A DNA stretch of 64,000 bases from Heterobasidion occidentale. Taxonomy: Eukaryota > Basidiomycota > Agaricomycetes > Russulales > Bondarzewiaceae. A model generated the notes under the pieces. That model saw nothing but the letters and a program-made list of their open reading frames with translations, did no database searches and was not told the origin of the DNA. Every line of letters starts with the position of its first letter. The first letter of the stretch is position 1. The stretch covers positions 62,001 to 126,000 of the forward strand of contig JBCAQO010000010.1 of NCBI GenBank assembly GCA_039111635.1, given 5' to 3'. Position numbers and translations under genes: made by a program. Below, piece after piece: positions 1 to 13,023 of this stretch.

Positions 1-1580
1 CGATGTGCTCTGTGTAGACGCTCCATCAGAGTTGATAGGCCACAAATGAGCAAGCAAATCGCGCCATGTGCTGTCGATGACCTTTTGTAAACAAAAGGCC
101 TTGTCTAGCAGAACCCACAGCTTAAAAGATGTGCGCGGTTTGCGGAAAGTTGAGACGAAATGAGCGTCTAGAATAGCAATCACATACGTGGGTCAACTTC
201 CTGAGGAGTGATCCGAGGCGTGTCACCTTGAAGGAGTGATCACCGCGCGTGGAGGAAACCCAATACAAGAAACTTGAGCGCGCTGTGTGCAATATCTGCT
301 GATGGCATGTCAATCCATCGGTTGTTTGGTACAAAATAACCGAAAGGAGGTTCTGGCGCAGCGCTGATGACGATCCCAAACAAAGACAACGGAGACAGCG
401 AGAGTCATAGGGTTCGAGAGCGTCGAGGGAAGGAACAGTTTGCGATGTCGGATTCATCAGGCGTCCGTGATACCGCGATGGGGGCGGTGTGCCTCCAGGC
501 TGTGCTTTTGATCCTCAAGCATCTACATGAGGACAATCTATAAGTAACGGGCGGCAGGAGTGGGCAAAGTGGTCAGTGGGCGCCCAAGGGGATCTATGAA
601 TTGACCGAGAGACGTGTCTGTTCGCCGGACGGGCGTCGGAAGCGCGCCATTGAATTGGGACGAGGTCGGGCCTGGTCGGGCCGGGACTGGGAGCGATGTG
701 ACAGGGCGTGGGTTTGTGTGGGTCTGCGTGAGTGTTTGCGCAGAGACGCCATTCATGCTCCAGGCAGCGATGGCAGCCCGGGCTCGGCACAAGGGCGCTC
801 GGAAGCCCTGTTTGGCGATGTGTTATCTGGTATGTCCTAGTGCGAACGGAAGGGGGAAAACCCCGGCGCGCGTTTCGAGACGAGGGGACAGGGGCCTGCC
901 ATTTGCAGTGGACGATTGTGCGTGCGGATCTTTTATCGATCTAGGATGTAGACGCGGGACGTGTGCATGGATGACGACGCAAGGTGGCTTACGCGGTGGG
1001 CGTCTCGCGCATAGGTGGGTGAGCATGCGCACTCCGAGGAAGAGAGTGATGGGTCGAGGCAAGGGAGGGTCATGGGGGCGGGTGTGGATGTATGTGGCAG
1101 GAAGGGGCCGGGGTGGATGTGGACTGGGGGAGGAGGGGGTCACACGGGGCGAAGATCGGGGAAGGGAGTGTGGGACGGTCGGGGCACGCTGCGGCCACGT
1201 TGGCGGGGTCGGTTGGAAGGACGCAAATCCTGCGACACATCTGTGCCGGATTTGCGGCTTCTTTCGCAAGGGGGGGTAGATCTGGCGTGCAGACTGCGAG
1301 TCAGCCCCCGCACAGGGTCGGATCTGGGTGGGGGCAAAGGGGCGCGCAGGGAAATGGAAGGCGCGGCACACGTGAAGCCGCGAGCAGGCGCTGTGAGCGC
1401 GGCAAACAAGCAAGAACCCGGATGCTCGACTGCCAGATCGGGCGAGGTTATGGAGCCGAAGGACGCTTTCCGCTCGTGTCTGCGCGCGCGGGGGGCGATG
1501 GGATCGTCTCTGCGACGAACCCGTGGCCCTCCTCTGACGTCTCCACTCGCATCTCGCGCCTCTTCGCACCCCAACAGCGC
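1..1580. other. GC-rich intergenic region, no supported gene
   Basis: Open frames occur on both strands here only because the DNA is GC-rich with few stops. They overlap one another, have no recognisable domain and no convincing splice structure. The stretch lies directly upstream of the zinc-finger gene, so it probably holds its upstream regulatory DNA. I see no repeat or mobile element in it. Confidence 0.6.
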
Positions 1581-1584
1581 CCTC

Positions 1585-1624
1585 TATATAGTACCACCCC
1601 GTCCCCCCCTCCCCCCTCTCCCCA
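1585..1624 (+). promoter_or_regulatory. TATA box and pyrimidine tract of the zinc-finger gene
   Basis: A TATATAG sequence at 1585-1591 is followed by an almost pure C/T tract (1600-1623) that ends at the proposed ATG at 1625. A TATA box about 40 nt from the ATG followed by a CT-rich block is a common fungal core promoter layout. It implies a very short 5' leader. This is inferred from sequence only. Confidence 0.55.
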
Positions 1625-2910
1625 ATGCCTCTCCATCCTCCCAGCTCCCTCGTCTCGCTTCCCAGCATCCACGAGCTCTACCCCGGTAAATCTCCGTGCC
1701 CCCCCTTGCCCTGCAGCGCCCCCTCCCCCCCCCACACACTGACCCCGATCGCTAGAACATCTCTTACAGCACGACCACCCCCCGCAACACCATCTGCCCC
1801 CCGCATCTCTTCATGATCCCCATATCGTCCGTGTGAGTGTCCTCCCTCTCCCCTGATCCCATTCATCTTCTAATCCGCCCGTCTGCAGGATCACATCGAG
1901 AAGGGGGATCATCGTCCACCCGTTCCTTCAGAACATCATCTCGATGGTCCTCTGATCCCCCGACCACCCCATCAGATTGCCCACCAATTCGAAGCTGGCT
2001 CTCTCGAGACACCGTATACTTACCCGCCTCCAAGCTACGCTTCGCACGCCCCGCGCGCTGCCCGCCCATATGTCCCGACTCTCAGACCGTCGTACTCCTT
2101 CGACGTTCTCCGTCCTGATCCCTCGCGCTCTTCTTTAGAATGCGTTGCAACCAGCACAACGACGGGAAGAAATCTCCCCCATCGTCCTCATGCCCAGTCT
2201 TCTGCTCTCGCTTTTCGTATTCCCTCGCCCCAGCCAGAGTCTGATCCCGTTCACACCCACATGCCTGTCTCCCGCGACATCCGCGACGACCGGAGACACC
2301 ACCCACACGGTCATTACTGTGCGCCGGAAGAGGCTTCTAATGTACTAGCCAACTCCTCTACAGCCGGCCGCCGCTCGCCGTCTCTGGGCGCGACCAGTGA
2401 CCACAGCGCCTCTGCGGACAAAGCTGCCGATGGCGGGAAGCGCCACACTTGCCCCCATTGCTCCAAGCGCTTCAACCGACCGAGCAGTCTGGGCATCCAT
2501 GTGAACACCCACACCGGAGCTAAACGTAAGGCTCGACCTATAACGCACCTGCGCCCTCTCACTCACTTCGTCCGTCTCGCAGCGTTTGTCTGCCCACACC
2601 CTGGGTGTGGCCGCGCATTCAACGTGAATTCCAACATGCGTCGTCACCACCGCAACCATTCGTCATCCGTCTCGAGCAGCATCTCTGCCACCACTCTCCG
2701 ACGTCGATGGCGTCACCTTTGCCCTCGGCCTCTGCCCTTCACATCATTCGCTATCCATCTCCCGACTCGCACCATTACAGCAATGATCCGGACAGGTACA
2801 GAGACCCAGGGTGGGACGGGCGGAAGCGAGCTCTATCCTGGGAGTCATACATGCCTGGTCAGCATTCTAGTGGCCACGGCAGACCCGGCTACCCTTACCC
2901 ATATCAGTGA
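1625..2910 (+). CDS. C2H2 zinc-finger protein, probable transcription factor
   Basis: Two tandem C2H2 fingers point to a nuclear DNA-binding regulator. Finger 1 (about 2444-2512) is C-x2-C-x12-H-x3-H; finger 2 (about 2585-2660) is C-x4-C-x12-H-x3-H. The linker TGAKPF is restored only when the intron 2526-2582 is removed, which confirms that junction. I propose exons 1625-1685, 1756-1832, 1889-2525 and 2583 onward; all three introns are GT-AG, 56-70 nt, and keep the frame. The N-terminus contains SLPSIHELYP, followed by a His/Pro-rich stretch. After finger 2 the frame is ambiguous: the fingers' own frame runs to 3244, but the more coding-like Ser/Tyr/Pro-rich tail lies in another frame ending at 2910, which needs one extra base or an unrecognised intron near 2660-2780. 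With that base the protein is about 367 residues. The target genes are unknown. Confidence 0.82.
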
Positions 2911-4672
2911 TTGTCCTCTGGCCTCGCGTTTGTTCTCCCCTTCCGCACTCGTTTGCTTTCTTGCAGCCTGGTTATCGAAGCTTTGTGCGATCGCTTATGC
3001 ATGCTGTCTTGTTCACTGCTTATCCTCACGACCGAACGTATCATCCAATCACATCGCTTTCGCTCACCTGTCTTCGCATAGGCAATATGCCAAAGATGCT
3101 TCGCACGAGTTCGCCTCACATGCCCGAAGACACCGACTCTGCCTGGCAACCCACCGGGGGAGCTTGGTACGCTCTCGGCCACTATCATATACGGTACAAT
3201 GGACTGGGTTTTTGGTCTTACGCGCAGTAGTCCTGTACCGTTAGTGACTTCACGAAGCCCTGCATCGCTGTCGAGTTATGCTTCAAATTATCGACTTTTG
3301 AATTTCTCGTCGCGGAGTGTTCATTTTGAACACCAGTCTCGAGTCCGACTCAGCGCATCAATACATCGCAACAGCAAGTTGGTGCGATGGGCTCGGTGGA
3401 CCGCGTCGGTCCTTTTCCATATACGCGCTGATTGTCGCGTACGCTGACAGGAGCATGGGAGGGTCATCCTCCCCTTCTTCCAGAAGTGCACGCTCGATAA
3501 GTGACCAATACAGATCAAAGAAACTGAGATGGGTGCTTCCTCTATTTGATATCAGAGAAACGATAATTTCCTCGCACGCGACAATGATGCTCTCTACCAC
3601 CTAGCCGGCCATGATTGCTGCAGCTGATACAGACTCAAGGGACAAAGTACTGCCTCGATATTTGGTCGGTGACAAGCGAGCGGTACGCTTGACAATCGCC
3701 TTGGTATTCGAAAAGCTCAAATTTGCACTCTGATAAGAGCACCCCGAAACTCGTGGACCTCGCGACGCCGACCGATAATTGATCGTCCATCGTTAGATCC
3801 CTCTTGTGAGCTGGGGCATCCGGTAGTCGCGCGTTTCACCTATTGAAAATCCCCAGTGAGTACACAATCCCAGTACTCTGCCGGGGTTACTCGCGGCGTA
3901 GAGCTGGAGAAATGGGTACAGCATGATGTCATGGGACTGTCCGGAGTGTCGGCAGAGCCGCGCGAGGGTCTATAGATCCGTACATTTATGAGGGTCGTCT
4001 GGGTGAACGCTTAATGAGAGCACGCGACGGGCAGGCGTTTCGGATCCATGCGGTCAAAGAGCGAGGAGGATTGGCGAGGATTTGCCTTGAGATTCAGGCC
4101 CAGAAATGTCCACCAGCTGCAGGGGGTCAGATGGGCACAGACCTGAAGCGATGTGAGCTCGGCGCGTGTGGGTGTGGGCGCAGCTGAGTGCAGGGGCCGG
4201 CTACTACGCAAAGTTCCGAAGCGCGCTGCAGGTCGCTAACGAGAGCGCCAATCTGCACGCCATGGCTTGCGGCGCAGACAACATGCCACGTTCGGCCAGT
4301 GGCGGGGGCCGTGGCGCGAACGCGAACGCGAACGTTGAAGAGGATAGAAGAGAGAGTGGGAGAGAGGCATACCACGGGATAAATGATTTATGTAAAGGGT
4401 TACATAAATGAGGCTTCTTCCAGGGCTGTCGCGAGGGCTCCCGCTCGCGCAGCTTTTAGGCTTCATCCTCGCCGTCGACGCTGATGAGCAGACATCGCTC
4501 AGCCCGACGGTCTTGACCACCCCACCCACCCCCCGTCGTCGCTGTTGCCTCAGTTCGACTCTCTACGCCGCTGGACGGAGGACCACTAGCACAGACTTTG
4601 TCGACCGGCACCCACGCTCATTCCACCTCGACGCTCGACCCGACCTCGCGCTGCCCCGACCCGTCGAGCACG
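2911..4672. other. Intergenic region
   Basis: No supported gene. The stretch would hold the 3' end of the zinc-finger gene and the promoter of the serine-rich gene. A short GCGAAC tandem (about 4317-4334) is the only local repeat noticed. Open frames on both strands are short, overlap and show no domain. Confidence 0.5.
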
Positions 4673-7469
4673 ATGTTGTTCTCCACCGCTGCCCCCGGTA
4701 AATCAAAGGCGTCCGTCCCTTTCCTCCTCGAATCCTTCCCCGCCCGCCCTCCCACATCCCCACGAGCCCTCGCCCCGCCTCGAACCCGCCCCCGTCCCTT
4801 CCGCCATCCACGCCGTTGCCTCCGCTTCCCGGCCCTTCTCCCATCGACGAGCGCGAGACCCGCATGCTCATCTCCGCCTCTCGCTCCCGTCGTGCGTCGA
4901 AGATATCCCTCTCCTCTGCTTCCTCTTCCACTTCCCTTTCGGAGCCGTTGGCTCTAATGACTGCGACGATCAACGCCTTTCCCCCTGCCGTGCCCGCTTC
5001 TCCTACTCCCAGCACGCACACCTTTGGTCCTATCCACTCTCGCACACACTCCATTGCTTCCGTCTCTGCCAAATCCGTTCGCTCTGTTTCTTCTTTTGGC
5101 ACCCCTTCGCGACCTATCCCGGCCCGCACCTCCCTCTCTGCTCGTAGCCAGTCCTCTGTTGACCAGGAGCAGATACGCACCCTCACCGCGACCACCAGCG
5201 CGGCTGACGGGGACGACCTCGCTGCAATCGCTCGTATGTCTCTGGACCATGTCCCTCGAGCGACGCCTTCCCCCATGCCGCACTCTGACGCGGAATTCGA
5301 TGATACCGCACTCACTGCCCCGACGGCCGGTGTCGAAGAATCCATCTCGTCTATAGACATGCGCGATCTCCCTGCGCTTCAAGACGACGACCTCGACCTC
5401 GACTCGACAGCCCAAGCGCTTCACCTCGAGATGCGCGCCGCTCGCTCCAAGAGTCGTCTCCACAAGTCTCGCATCGAGCAGACGGCGGCTAGGATGCGCA
5501 ATCACAGCACTCCAAACGCGCGGTCCCTGTCGTCCGAAACAGTCTCCTCTTCTCCCATTTCGACTCCGCGCAAGCGCCATGCATCCCAGCCGGGAGGAGA
5601 TAGTCGAGCATCGAGTCCGGACATTTCGACCATCCTCGCCTCTACTCCACGGCCACGTTACCGTTCCTCATCCTTGGCGCGATCTCTCTCTAGGTCGCGT
5701 TCGCAGAAGCCTACAAAGACAGTTGGGCATGCATCTCTGCCTGCATCGCGACGCACAAGCGCGGCCACGACTTCGACTCCCAAGCGACAGAGCCACGGCT
5801 CCGCCATTCGTCTGCCAACTAGCGAGCTCGCGTACCTGAATAGCGAGACGGCGAGCGAAGACTGGAACGAGGACTCGTTCGTGGAAGATTACGGCGTGGT
5901 CATCCGTGGCGGGGACGGGCTTGGGAAAATTGACCTGCCAGAGAGTGACGGGCATGATTCGGACTCAAGCCTTGATCTCCATACGCCGTTGCCGTGAGTC
6001 TTGACGTTGACTTCCTTCTGGCAGCACACTTTGATACGCGAGTGTAGTAACCTCATGTTGCGCGATGGTATGCTCTCGCCGCATTCCAAGATTCTTCCTC
6101 AAAACTTCCGCACATCCTCGCCGATGCCTCCCATGCTGGACGGGAGACCTGGAAGTACTCTCAGTGTGGCTTCTGGTGAGTGTGATGTCGCTGTAGGATA
6201 ATGCCTGTCTTGACTGTCAACCTTAGCAACCGGTTCGATCATGACCAAGTCTGGTATCTTCAAAGACGAGCGTGATACCGTACAGCGGAGGACAAGGCAC
6301 AAGGACGGGCGGCTCTTGCGAGGAGGTATCGGCCTTACGACAGGTCTCGGTTGGAGCGATAGGTGAGTGCGACCGCTTCATATTTCGGCTCTGAGGCTGA
6401 TATCGTCATCAGCGAGGACGAGGACGCTCCTTCGCCCTTGACCAAACGGTTATCGTCCCTCGGTCTCTCCCGGCAGTCGTCACTGTCTTCTCTTCGCGCA
6501 TCGCACCCCCTGTCCCGCTCATATAGCGGTGAAGACGCGCCGTACAAAGGTCGCCTCAAAGGTTATTCGTCGTTACCACCGACATCCTGGCAAGCTCGTC
6601 CCAACGGCCAGCGCGCGAGCTCGAGCACATCATCCCTCGACATTTCAGGATCGTCCACTCCGCTACGTCCATCTGGTATGCGGTTTTCGGAGCCGAATCC
6701 GGGTATTCTCACCATCGCCCTTGACGGATCAAAGGACAAGGACTCTGACATGTGGACGCCGTCCACCGCGTCCACCTTGAGCCTTTCTGTTCCAGCTACC
6801 CCTGAAGGCGCTGACTCGCCGCACAGACTGTGGGATCGTGATAAAATCCTCCCTCCTTTGCCGCGCAGGATGGGCTCAACGGCTAGCCTTCGATACTCAT
6901 CCCGCCCTGATCCCAGGCTGAAAGCAGAGAGCACAAGTACGTTACAGTCTAACCGTGCGACACGTCCAGAGTCGCCTGCATCGTCCTCTTCATCTGTCGG
7001 CGCGTCGATGGGCCATATCGCTCCGGTCACACCACAAGCTTCGACATCTCGGGTCTTGCCCGCGCGTCGTCCTTCTATGACCCCTCGTCCACTCCGTCTC
7101 ACCGCGTCATTATCTACTAGCATGCAGCCCGGTGAGCCCACCCCGAAAGCTGGGACGCCCTCTGGGAACAGTCGAAGCCTCCACGCTCAACAGCGTTTGA
7201 GAGCGGTATCAGGGCCACCATCACCTGCTTCTCGGCATGGGCGTGCTTGGTCTCCACAAAGTGCCCCTCCAGTTCCCGTAGTTGATGCAAGATACAGCCT
7301 ATCAACGCCTTCTCACACACCACCTACATCGCCGCCGGGGTCGGCGCCACTGGCCGATGCGCCAAGAAAGCCACGGACGGGAACTGGGATGGTGTATCGC
7401 AAGAGTTCGACGACCGCCCTGTCTCAGACTCGAATGCGGATGCCTTCAACAGTCGGATACCATGGATAA
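4673..7469 (+). CDS. Large serine-rich, low-complexity protein of unknown function
   Basis: Five coding blocks join into one Ser/Pro/Arg-rich protein of about 880 residues. Introns are 5994-6047, 6176-6226 and 6363-6412 (50-54 nt, GTGAGT donors, AG acceptors), and splicing restores the smooth stretch GLGWSDSEDEDA across the last one. The start is taken at 4673 (MLFSTAAPGKSK). Near 4740, inside a C-rich run, the frame must gain one base to pass from LLESFP into RPPSHIPTSP; with that base the total is an exact multiple of three. No catalytic domain, signal peptide or membrane segment is visible. Most of the chain looks disordered, with acidic patches (DDDLDLDS near 5387-5404) and basic Ser/Arg runs (SRSRSQK near 5690). 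The short motif-like blocks near 6050-6360 look more ordered than the rest. The function is not recognised; it is probably a conserved basidiomycete protein. Confidence 0.75.
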
Positions 7470-8290
7470 AGATGCGACGGCGATTCTCATCTTCTCTTTT
7501 TCTTCTGTCGTGTATCTTGATATGAGCCACATTACAATATTGATCTGTCCGCTCGTTGTATTCTCTTGTTAGTGTGTCGGTTGATCCCTTGGCGGCTACT
7601 CCTCCACTTTCTAAATATCTTTACACCATCCACAATGCATGTTCATAGGATCTTGCCCTTCTCGATACCTCTTAGCGTAGCCACGTGCATCTGGATTAAA
7701 TGTTTGTCTGATACCCACTCGTTTTTGTTTCTATGTATGCACGAGAGAGTGTTTGTGACGAGACAAGGCACGCCGGAGCTTTGCTCCATTGATTTTTGAT
7801 TTAACATTGTGTGCTGCTCACAATGACTATCGAGTTTAAACAAATATTTGCATGGTTGTAATCGACCCGCTACGAGCTGGCGTGCTCAACCTGAAGCGTG
7901 GCTATGAGCTCATTTTTTATGAGTTCATTTTTCACTGAAATTCGAACATGTCATCAGCACTCCTTACTATGAGGGGACAATAATATAGCATGGCCCTCCA
8001 TGCATCGCCTGGTCCCGTAAGAGTTGCAGGTATGGGTTTGTATTTGTTCACATTCTGGCAGCCGTTGTATTGTTTGTTGGTGTCAGAGTTTACGAGGCTG
8101 ACTAATAGAAGCGCAAGCAAATGAGTGACTTAGTGCGTGTGGACAACAACTATGAAGGTCCGCATTGGACAAATTTTAGAATCGCTCGTACCTACTGCCA
8201 GAATGTACGAGAAGTAGCCAGATCATGCCCGATCCTGCGAATTCTTCCCATTTCTCCACTGATCTGTTGAGCCCGGGCTGCTAAAACATA
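7470..8290. other. 3' flank and intergenic DNA
   Basis: AT content rises sharply after the stop at 7469. The stretch includes a near-direct repeat of TATGAGTTCATTTTT type at about 7900-7935. No gene is supported. It ends at the TA dinucleotide that forms the left target duplication of the pogo-like element. Confidence 0.5.
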
Positions 8291-8315
8291 CTATGCTTGG
8301 ACCAGAGTTGAACAG
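8291..8315 (+). repeat. Left terminal inverted repeat of pogo-like element
   Basis: All 25 bases match the reverse complement of 13024-13048. The sequences diverge immediately inside. The preceding dinucleotide is TA. Confidence 0.95.
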
Positions 8316-8697
8316 CGGGTCAGTAGTGAATAGTCGCTGTATTTTCTTCTGCGCTTGCAGTTCTCTCTTGTAAATATTTATGGTGCCTTACATGGAGTAT
8401 TAGTACAGCCATGTTTTATATATGCCTGTTACAAAAAGCGCATGGAGCAGGAGGGAGCAAATGAATGCAAGTATAGCTATCTGCCGAATTCAAGAGCCCA
8501 GATCCGAGAGATCTCATACCCCAAACAATGTGTAATAAACAGTACAGGTACTCGACACATATAAAGATTCTGTGAAAAAAATTCCGGGCTGATCAGTACA
8601 GAGGTTGATCTCAAAATAAATGCTTTGACGACAGAGGTTGGGCAGAGTGACCTCGGCCTTCGGGGAGGTGACTTTTTTGAAACTCCGACAGGTTCGG

Positions 8698-11664
8698 ATG
8701 GCAAACCTCGAGCAGGAGTCGGACATACCTCAGAAACTCTCTGCTTCAAATGCCATCCTCAAACAGGAAAAGAAAGCAAAGGCAAAAGAGGCTCGTGAGT
8801 CCACTCTTGAAGAAGCTTGTCAGTCTATTCGAGATGGCAGGCACTTGAGCTATCTTCAGGCAGCAGCTGCTTTTGAACTTCCGGTTTCTACTCTGCGGCG
8901 TCGTTACCTGAAAAAGTCATCAGCTCCGAGGAATGCACATGAAGGACAACAGCTTTTGAACAATGCTCAGGAAAAAGTTCTTGTAGAATGGCTTCAGTAC
9001 TTAGGATCCACAGGACATGCAGTGTCGAAGCAGACAGTCCGTCCAAAGGTTGAGGCCATTTGCGGGACTTTTCCGTCTCCCAAATGGATCCGTCGCTTTT
9101 TGGACCGGAATCTCAATCTCATCCTTGGGCGTCCTTCTGGCCTTGACCCGAAGCGTGCGCATGCCTTTAATCCTACTGTTGTCAACCATCACTTTAAGCT
9201 CCTTGATACCTTCATACGAGAAAATGATATTCCCTGGGAGAATATCTACAATATGGACGAGAAGGGAATACAGCTTGGAGGTGGGCGGAAAGGCAACAAA
9301 AGAAAGTTATTCTATGGCCGAGAGCAAAGAGCTCGGATCAAGATACAAAATGACAGTCTCGAGCTCGTTACTGTTATTGAGTGCATCTGTGCCGATGGCA
9401 CAAATATCTTGCCAGGCTTTATATTTCCAGGAAGAGATATGTTTCCAGGGTGGGGAGAGCAGAATGAGAATATCATGTATGTTTAATGATTTTTATTTAT
9501 TGATTTTGGCCTGCTGATTCTCTTATACCAGACTTGGCACATCGGAAAATGGTTGGACATCGGATTTTCTATGTGCAAGTTGGTTTGAATTATCTTTCAT
9601 TCCCCAGGCAAAGGCGCACAACAAATCTGGAAAGCCAATTCTCCTTATTTATGATGGCCATGGTTCACATGCAGCTGATGGTATGCGCTCGCTTGCTATC
9701 GAGCATAATATTCATCTATTCTGTCTCCCTCCACATACAACACATCGCCTTCAACCACTTGATGTGGGGGTATTTGGACCATTGCAGAGTGCCTGGCAGA
9801 ATGCGTGTTCAGGCAAAGTTGTTGCATTGAAAAATGTTGTGAACATCTATATGCCAGTGCGAAACCTTACCTTCACAGTAGAAACAATTCTTGCTGCATG
9901 GCGCAAGACTGGAATCCGTCCATTCAATGCAGACATTTTCACCGACATTGATTTTGCGCCCAGCCACACAACTTCGACATACTCACATGCTCCTTCTCTT
10001 ACCCCACAACGACGCTCGACTTTTTTGACATTCCTTCCTCAGACGATCCTGAGTACATGATTAATACAGCATCTTGTTCGGATTCTAATAATTCCAATTC
10101 CTCATCTGATTCCTTGTCCGATTCCTCATCCGATTCCTCATCCGACTCCTCACAAGTGATTGGTGATATCCCCAACATCGACGAGTCTCACAGTAATACT
10201 AGCAAGACCATCACAGGAGACAGGAATAGAGGCTCACAAGCAACAAATGAAGAGGGGGGGGCATCGGAGCATAGTGCAAACATCCATGGTACGCATTTTG
10301 GAGTTCTCTCGCTGGTCAGTACTTATGATGTTGCAGACCCTCGTCAAGATTCTGCTGCATGGACCATCATCAAGAACTTTATTTTAAATCCAAACACCAC
10401 ACTTCCTCAGGCTGAGGAACAACTTCGTCAGCAACTAGGGGACCAATACGTTTATGAACACTGGAAGGCTGCCTTTGACATTGCATTCTCCATTGGTGAA
10501 GACGACACGGCTGCAGCCATTGTCGCGATCGATAACCTCCAGCATGACATTATGTATATCCCCTCATCAGCTGAGACAACACCCTACTCCCACCCATGCT
10601 CGCTCAAACTCTCTGCAACCTCACGCCCACATTCCCGCCATTCTATCGCCACTCCTGAATCCAGCATGTCTGTGCTGCCAACCACCCGAATAACCCGGTC
10701 ACAAACGGTGCACTCACAGCTATCCACTCTTCTAACCACCACCGCATCCCTTCCGCCATCACCTCCACCATCCTGTACCTCGAGCCGCTATCGAACAAAA
10801 GAGCAAGTAGAGGAAGCGCTCCGACAGTCACAACAGGTAATTCGAGCACAAGCTGAGATTATACAGAGTATTGAGGCGCAGCGGAATGCTGCCGAGGCAC
10901 ACTGTACTCTCATGCGGCGCGAAAATGCTACATTGCATCAGCAGATGAACTCAAAGAAGCAGTCGAACACATCCAGACGTATCCATACAACATCTCGCAT
11001 ACTTACCTCTAAGGATCTTATCAAGGAATGGAGAGAAGATCAAGCTCGTCGCGAAGCGAAAGCTCAGCAGGAGCAAGCAGAAAAGGAGAAAAGGGCCGAG
11101 GCAGAACGGCAGCGTCAGACCCAGCGTGCGCTCGGGACATCATCTTTCAGCGGAGGGCTAGCTGGAAAGGTCAAGAGTGAGCTGCAAGACATTGCATCTG
11201 CTCTGGGTATCTCTGAAGATGGGACAAAAACTGACCTTCTGGAGCGCATCAATCGATATCTTGACACCCATCCACACCTCTCGACAAACCCTCGTTTTAG
11301 CGGACTTTTTGCAGCATGAACACGGGGTCGCAAACGGCCTAGCGGTGGCCCTAGTACTGGTGCTGCATCTCACAGTGAGCCGATTGATGGAGAGCGTCCG
11401 TATCAGCAGCGCCGACTTGAATCCAGCAGTCTGTCATCGCGCTCGCACCCATCAGATGCAGAACATGGGGTTGTCGGTGCACCATCCCCCCCTTCCATTC
11501 TTCCACAATACGGTAACTTGTCGTCCACCGGAAATTGGTACAGCCATGGACGCACAGGGTTTGTAATGCCAGGCTCGTCCACTGCCTCAGTTCCGGTGCA
11601 GCATATAGATCCTAGGCTCGTCTCACCTATTCCTCCACCGTATTTCTCATTGCCCCCTTCGTGA
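8698..11664 (+). pseudogene. pogo-like transposase (DDE) with C-terminal SAP-like tail
   Basis: Exon 1 (8698-9476) encodes a helix-turn-helix region containing SYLQAAAAFELPVSTLRRR and a second DNA-binding part. The intron 9477-9531 (GTATGT donor, CAG acceptor) is supported by the restored SENGWTSDF. Catalytic aspartates are in YNMDEKG, IYDGHGSH and LQPLDVGVF; 35 residues separate the last two, giving DD35D. Near 9990-10020 the frame must gain one base to reach FFDIPSSDDPEY. A Ser/Asp repeat (10080-10150), a coiled-coil-like Gln/Arg/Glu region and a SAP-like segment (11158-11275) follow. At 11317 a TGA interrupts an otherwise open frame that runs to 11664; a CGA to TGA change would explain it. 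I therefore call one long, lightly damaged gene. The SAP assignment is by eye. Confidence 0.85.
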
Positions 11665-12140
11665 TTCACAAAAAATATATCTTGTTTTATACCTACATCC
11701 TCTTCCCCAAATCATAATACATCCATAAAGATAGACACCACCGAGCCCGTAGGTAGTGCAGCAGAGACAGACCATGGATGATCATTCACAGCCTCGATCG
11801 GATCTGTCAATTTAAGAAGGATGAACTCGGTCTCAATTCTGACCAGGAACTCAACACCAGCCATCCGGGCATCCCTTCAAATAGGAAGTAGCAATGAATT
11901 GATTGATTGCACGACGAGAACGATAATCACGTACTTCACAATGCGCTTCAAGATGGTGCGCGGACAATCCGATGTCTCAAACATGCCCCTCCCATCCTTC
12001 CCCTTTATCTGGTCTTACTCTTCGAACCAACCAAGAACGCTGGCGTGTCCTGGTGCATAGCCACACGTGCGCATAGTGCTGAGATCAGGCGTGTACTACA
12101 GGTACTCACCCGTGCCCGTGAACCCGGGCGCGAGCGAGAT

Positions 12141-12912
12141 CTAGATAAGGCCCAGCGCAGCTTTGGTGATTCCTGGACGCGAGGAGGCGAGGAGAGCTGC
12201 AAAAGCAGAGAGCGGAACGACGCGACAGCGAGTGACGTTGGTGTAATCGTGCCCTGTTGTCTCGGCTGATTGAAGCAGTAGCAAGTTACACAAACCAAGG
12301 GTCATCAGTCCCATTGAATAGTGCAAGCAAAAAGAAGATACATACCTTTAGTGTCATGGAGCAGCATGCCGAGGTACACAGCAACAACCTACATTGACAG
12401 TAGTGCGCAAGCGGGTGGTTGAAGAACGCGAGCAGCTGCTGTGTCAGCTGGAGCCAGAGCCTGAAACATCGGGGTGTCAGCATCCTCCTTCACAGGCAGC
12501 AAGATGGCTTGAGAGCGCAGGAGTGCGCGCTCGCGTGTGTCGGGGAGTGACAGAGAAGGAAAGGGGCACGCACTTGCGCAGGATCCGGAACAACTCGAAA
12601 GATGGGTGCAGCATTGCCGACACTACAACTCGCATCATTGCGGAGATTCGAGTGAGATAAACTTGAGAATGTACCTCGACACTGCCATGCAGTCGAATGT
12701 CGGTTGCGATTAAAGCACAGTCTTGCCTGAGGAGTAGGCACTTCCCTAAGTGTTGATTCCGAGGACCGAGTGCAGCAAGCCGTCGGACTTCGAATCGGCA
12801 AGCGTGACCTAGCGTGACTGAAGGCCCGGAGTAATCGTTCATCTTTAGGGTCTACGCCGTTTTCTGACTCCCCGTCCTCGGTCAATCCCCGACTCCTCTT
12901 CCTCCCCTTCAA
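12141..12912 (-). other. Possible disrupted minus-strand coding remnant inside pogo-like element
   Basis: Several minus-strand open stretches lie between the transposase and the right inverted repeat. One intron-like segment has a GTATGT donor near 12345 and a TTCAATCAG acceptor near 12265. I recognise no domain, and the stretches cannot be joined confidently. It may be a captured host fragment, a second element gene or chance open frames. It is recorded because it helps explain the element's unusual length. Confidence 0.25.
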
Positions 12913-13023
12913 AAATTACAAGAAAATCGAAAGAGTAAAATAGAGACATTTTTTCAGGTAAGTGTAGTCTTTTGATAATGTTTGGAGAGGGTGTAGCGGG
13001 TAGGCGGCCAGAACAGCTGAACC

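Noticed and set aside
122..1668. Several open frames of 80-280 codons on both strands upstream of the zinc-finger gene
   Set aside because: They overlap one another on opposite strands in GC-rich DNA, are dominated by Arg, Gly and Pro, and show no domain or splice structure.
4317..4334. GCGAAC tandem as a regulatory array
   Set aside because: Only about three copies; too short to distinguish from chance.
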